From contig CM031866.1 of assembly GCA_018697195.1 (NCBI GenBank), forward strand, positions 7,259,048 through 7,323,047: a stretch of 64,000 nucleotides of DNA, in the 5' to 3' direction. A program made the position numbers and the translations under genes. A model generated the notes under the pieces. It searched no databases and had not been told where the DNA came from. It saw nothing but the letters and a program-made list of their open reading frames with translations. The stretch is from Certhia americana (taxonomy: Eukaryota; Chordata; Aves; Passeriformes; Certhiidae). Below are positions 61,824 to 64,000 of the stretch, in pieces. The stretch's first letter is position 1. The number at the start of each line of letters is the position of its first letter.

Positions 61824-64000
61824 CTCTTTAGTTAAAAAAGAAACATTTTAGTCTTCCAAGTCAGACTTATGGTAACATCTTAACCACAGCATGCCAAAGC
61901 TGTTAGGTTATTTTAAAGTTTTGGCCAGAATCTGGACATTTGTGCAAAGTACTCCCTCTTTCAATACAAAACAAAATAGTTGCTTGAATATTCCTTGCAG
62001 TGCTGTCATTTTTTAAGGCTTTATTTATTTTTTTAAAAGAGTGGTTAATTTAGTTTTTATTGAGATTTTTCACAAGATTTTCATCCTTAGTATGCTGTCC
62101 ACAGCCTTTCTTGTGAAAGCCTTTTTCCATTGTTTTGTATGAGGTAAAGACACACAGTGTAGTTCTTTCCCTGGCAAGTAACTATCAGAAATGGTTCTAA
62201 TGGAGACAGGCATTATCAGGGAATTGCTAGTGACCACTGGACACTTAAATTCTATCTTTCTAAAGAATTGTAAATAATTTTTTTTAGTGTAGTGAAATAA
62301 AACCATAAATCCACTAATGCTGTTCTGTGTCTCGCAGAAAATGTGGGGCAGAAGAGTAGAGAAAAAAAGCAGAAAATGAAGCTTTTCTGTTGTTAGAGCT
62401 AACTGGAAACTCACTGGGAAAACTGAGAAGTTCCTTATGTCCACACCAACACATGCTGTTGCCCTGTGGGAAACTGTTTGCTGGTATAAAGGATACTTGG
62501 AAATTAAATATAACCTCTGACGGCACAGCATTCTATTTGTGATGCTCAGTTGCAGCTTAGCTGTGCCAGTTGTTGATATGAACTCAGGCAAGCACAGCAC
62601 TGTATTTATTATTCGAGAGGGGTGTATATTTGGTGTTGAGAAATAAATCCTCTCCCAGGGTTACACATAAAGAATGTGAATAACCAAAGTATGTTTATTT
62701 TGTTGATGCCCCCCTAAAGATCAGTTTCGTGGCTGCTTTCCTCCAAGCTCTTGCAACTTTTTTTAGAGATAATGATGGTAATGATTGGTGATGTTAAAGA
62801 GCAATGTTACATTGTGTGAAGAACTGGACAAAATGGTAGAAAGTGCACTGCACATCTTTATTTACCTGTCCATACTGGAGTGTGTTCAGTAGGAAATGTG
62901 CTAAAGCAAAACTAAATCTCATCTACAAATGCACCCTCCCATATAAAGACACTCAGAGTTGAGTCTTTGGAAATATCAGCTGAAGAATAAAGAAAATAAT
63001 TTCTTTCTATGGAATGCCACCAGTAATAGCACCTACATTGCTGAGAATGTCATACTTTTTGTCATACTTTTTCTCTAGGCACTTTGGGAATGGGTTAACA
63101 ATCCACTGGGTCATGTATTGATTAATTCCAGGCAGATTGGTTTTTATTCATAGAGTGTCTTGTGGCATAATCCAACTAAGACATTTTCCATTGTGCTATA
63201 CAGACCAAATGTAATCCATCGTGGGCAAATGGGGGAAAAAAAAAGAAAATTAGAACAACAGCCTTCCTTTGTCAACAGAGTGACATCAGAAATAATGTTT
63301 CTTAGCTAGGTTTAATTTTGGAGGTTGTTTATATTACTTTGATTTTATTTGAGCAGTAGCAAGCATGGACCAAGTTCCTAAAAAGGAAAGCATTGTTGAA
63401 AGCTACAGAGAAAAAAAGATTATGCAAAGTGGAAGCTGTCCAGCTGTATCTTTGCTGTCCTTTGCAATACTCTGTGCCACTAAGGAAATGATTGGAAAAG
63501 CTTTTGAAGTCAAGGGAATATGCTTTAAATGTGTCTTTCTCAGATAGAAAGCTCCATTTGAAAGGGATCTTTTGGTTAAGGTTATCCAAACTAGAATGGT
63601 TCGAGTTATGTCCTTAAAACAGCACTTGTTAGATCAGACCAAAATGCTCCTCTTTGTAAGTTATTGAGACTCCCCGATAAAATTCTAGTTATCAGTAGGG
63701 GGCTGCAAATATTGTTGTGCACCCCAGATTGTGAAATTATTGCAGAACAAGCTTCAGTATATTATACAAGAACATGGGAGGGTTCTCTCTTATACTTTTA
63801 TTTTATTGTATAAAAACAGTGAGGACCAAAAATACCTGTAAAGTGCTGTTTGGAAACTGATTGTCAGATCCTTAGAGATGACTCCAGTTCATTCAGCAGC
63901 ATTTTTAGTTGTTTTTCAGAGGTGTCATTTCAGAAAATGGTGTGCAGTCATCCTCTGGACTGTCCAAAGACTGACTTACATTGGGGATTATAAATTTAAA

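Larger units (their letters stand above)
1..64000 (+). other. ARNT2: ARNT2 gene body, partial (exons 2-8 and introns)
   Basis: The window lies inside one transcription unit read on the + strand. ARNT2 is a nuclear class II bHLH-PAS protein. It dimerises with SIM1, NPAS4, HIF-alpha proteins or AHR and binds E-box-like DNA; it matters for hypothalamic and neuronal development. Seven exons join in frame through GT-AG introns into a continuous 281-residue segment nearly identical to the ARNT2 I remember from mammals. ARNT2 is favoured over ARNT by residues such as KMTQYITEL (ARNT has KMTAYITEL), [25 protein letters not shown] and CGNAPLDHLPLN. The start codon (MATPAAVNPPE in mammals) is upstream and the gene continues to the right. 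Intron phases in order are 1, 2, 2, (2), 0, 1, 2, 2, 1. Confidence 0.97.
57838..64000 (+). other. ARNT2: Intron 8, 5' part (runs off the window)
   Basis: At least 6.1 kb of intron, phase 1, donor GTTTGT. It contains an old CR1 fragment (about 59770-59960, minus) and a T18 tract (61806-61823). It also contains the longest open frame in the window (62070-62600, minus, 176 codons), which shows no recognisable domain. None of the next ARNT2 exons is visible. Confidence 0.82.

Noticed and set aside
1..64000. CRISPR arrays, operons, bacterial promoters or terminators
   Set aside because: The window is intron-containing vertebrate DNA; no regularly spaced repeat array or dense coding exists.

Overview
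This is vertebrate nuclear DNA, most likely from a bird. It holds the 5' half of one gene, ARNT2 (aryl hydrocarbon receptor nuclear translocator 2, a bHLH-PAS transcription factor), on the + strand. Seven short exons with canonical AG/GT borders translate, with all phases matching, to the ARNT2 N-terminus, bHLH domain and most of PAS-A. They total 843 coding bases, or 281 residues. An eighth, 45-bp exon at 33365-33409 looks like a cassette. The bird assignment is an inference from the CR1 LINE copies, the low repeat load and ARNT2 residues that differ slightly from the mammalian protein as I remember it.

Layout: 1-24241 is the 3' part of a very long intron 1; the first coding exon and the CpG-rich promoter lie upstream, outside the window. 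Exon 2 (24242-24353) codes the flexible N-terminus and a basic KRR patch. Exon 3 (29952-29999) is an acidic micro-exon. The cassette micro-exon follows at 33365-33409. Exon 4 (35943-36156) is the whole bHLH. Exons 5-8 (38003-38216, 55217-55319, 57274-57339, 57752-57837) build PAS-A. Intron 5 is about 17 kb. Intron 8 runs off the right edge, so PAS-B and the C-terminal activation region are not here.

The remainder is intronic. I recognise a CR1 3' end (47754-48183, minus), an older CR1 reverse-transcriptase fragment (about 59770-59960, minus), a probable solo LTR of an ERVL-like endogenous retrovirus (about 32232-32680, minus), a TG/TATC microsatellite and several homopolymer tracts. I see no second protein gene, tRNA or rRNA. 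The many short open frames elsewhere look like chance frames in intron sequence.

The most interesting signal is the cassette exon. It codes YDGDQITGDKEKFAR, inserted exactly between the acidic micro-exon and the bHLH basic region. It matches, at 9 of 15 positions, a 15-residue micro-exon of the paralogue ARNT that I recall, and the standard mammalian ARNT2 isoform as I remember it lacks it. Several well-formed nested inverted repeats inside the introns (13394-13449, 15128-15179, 12973-13001, 31786-31821, 42284-42307) are secondary leads.
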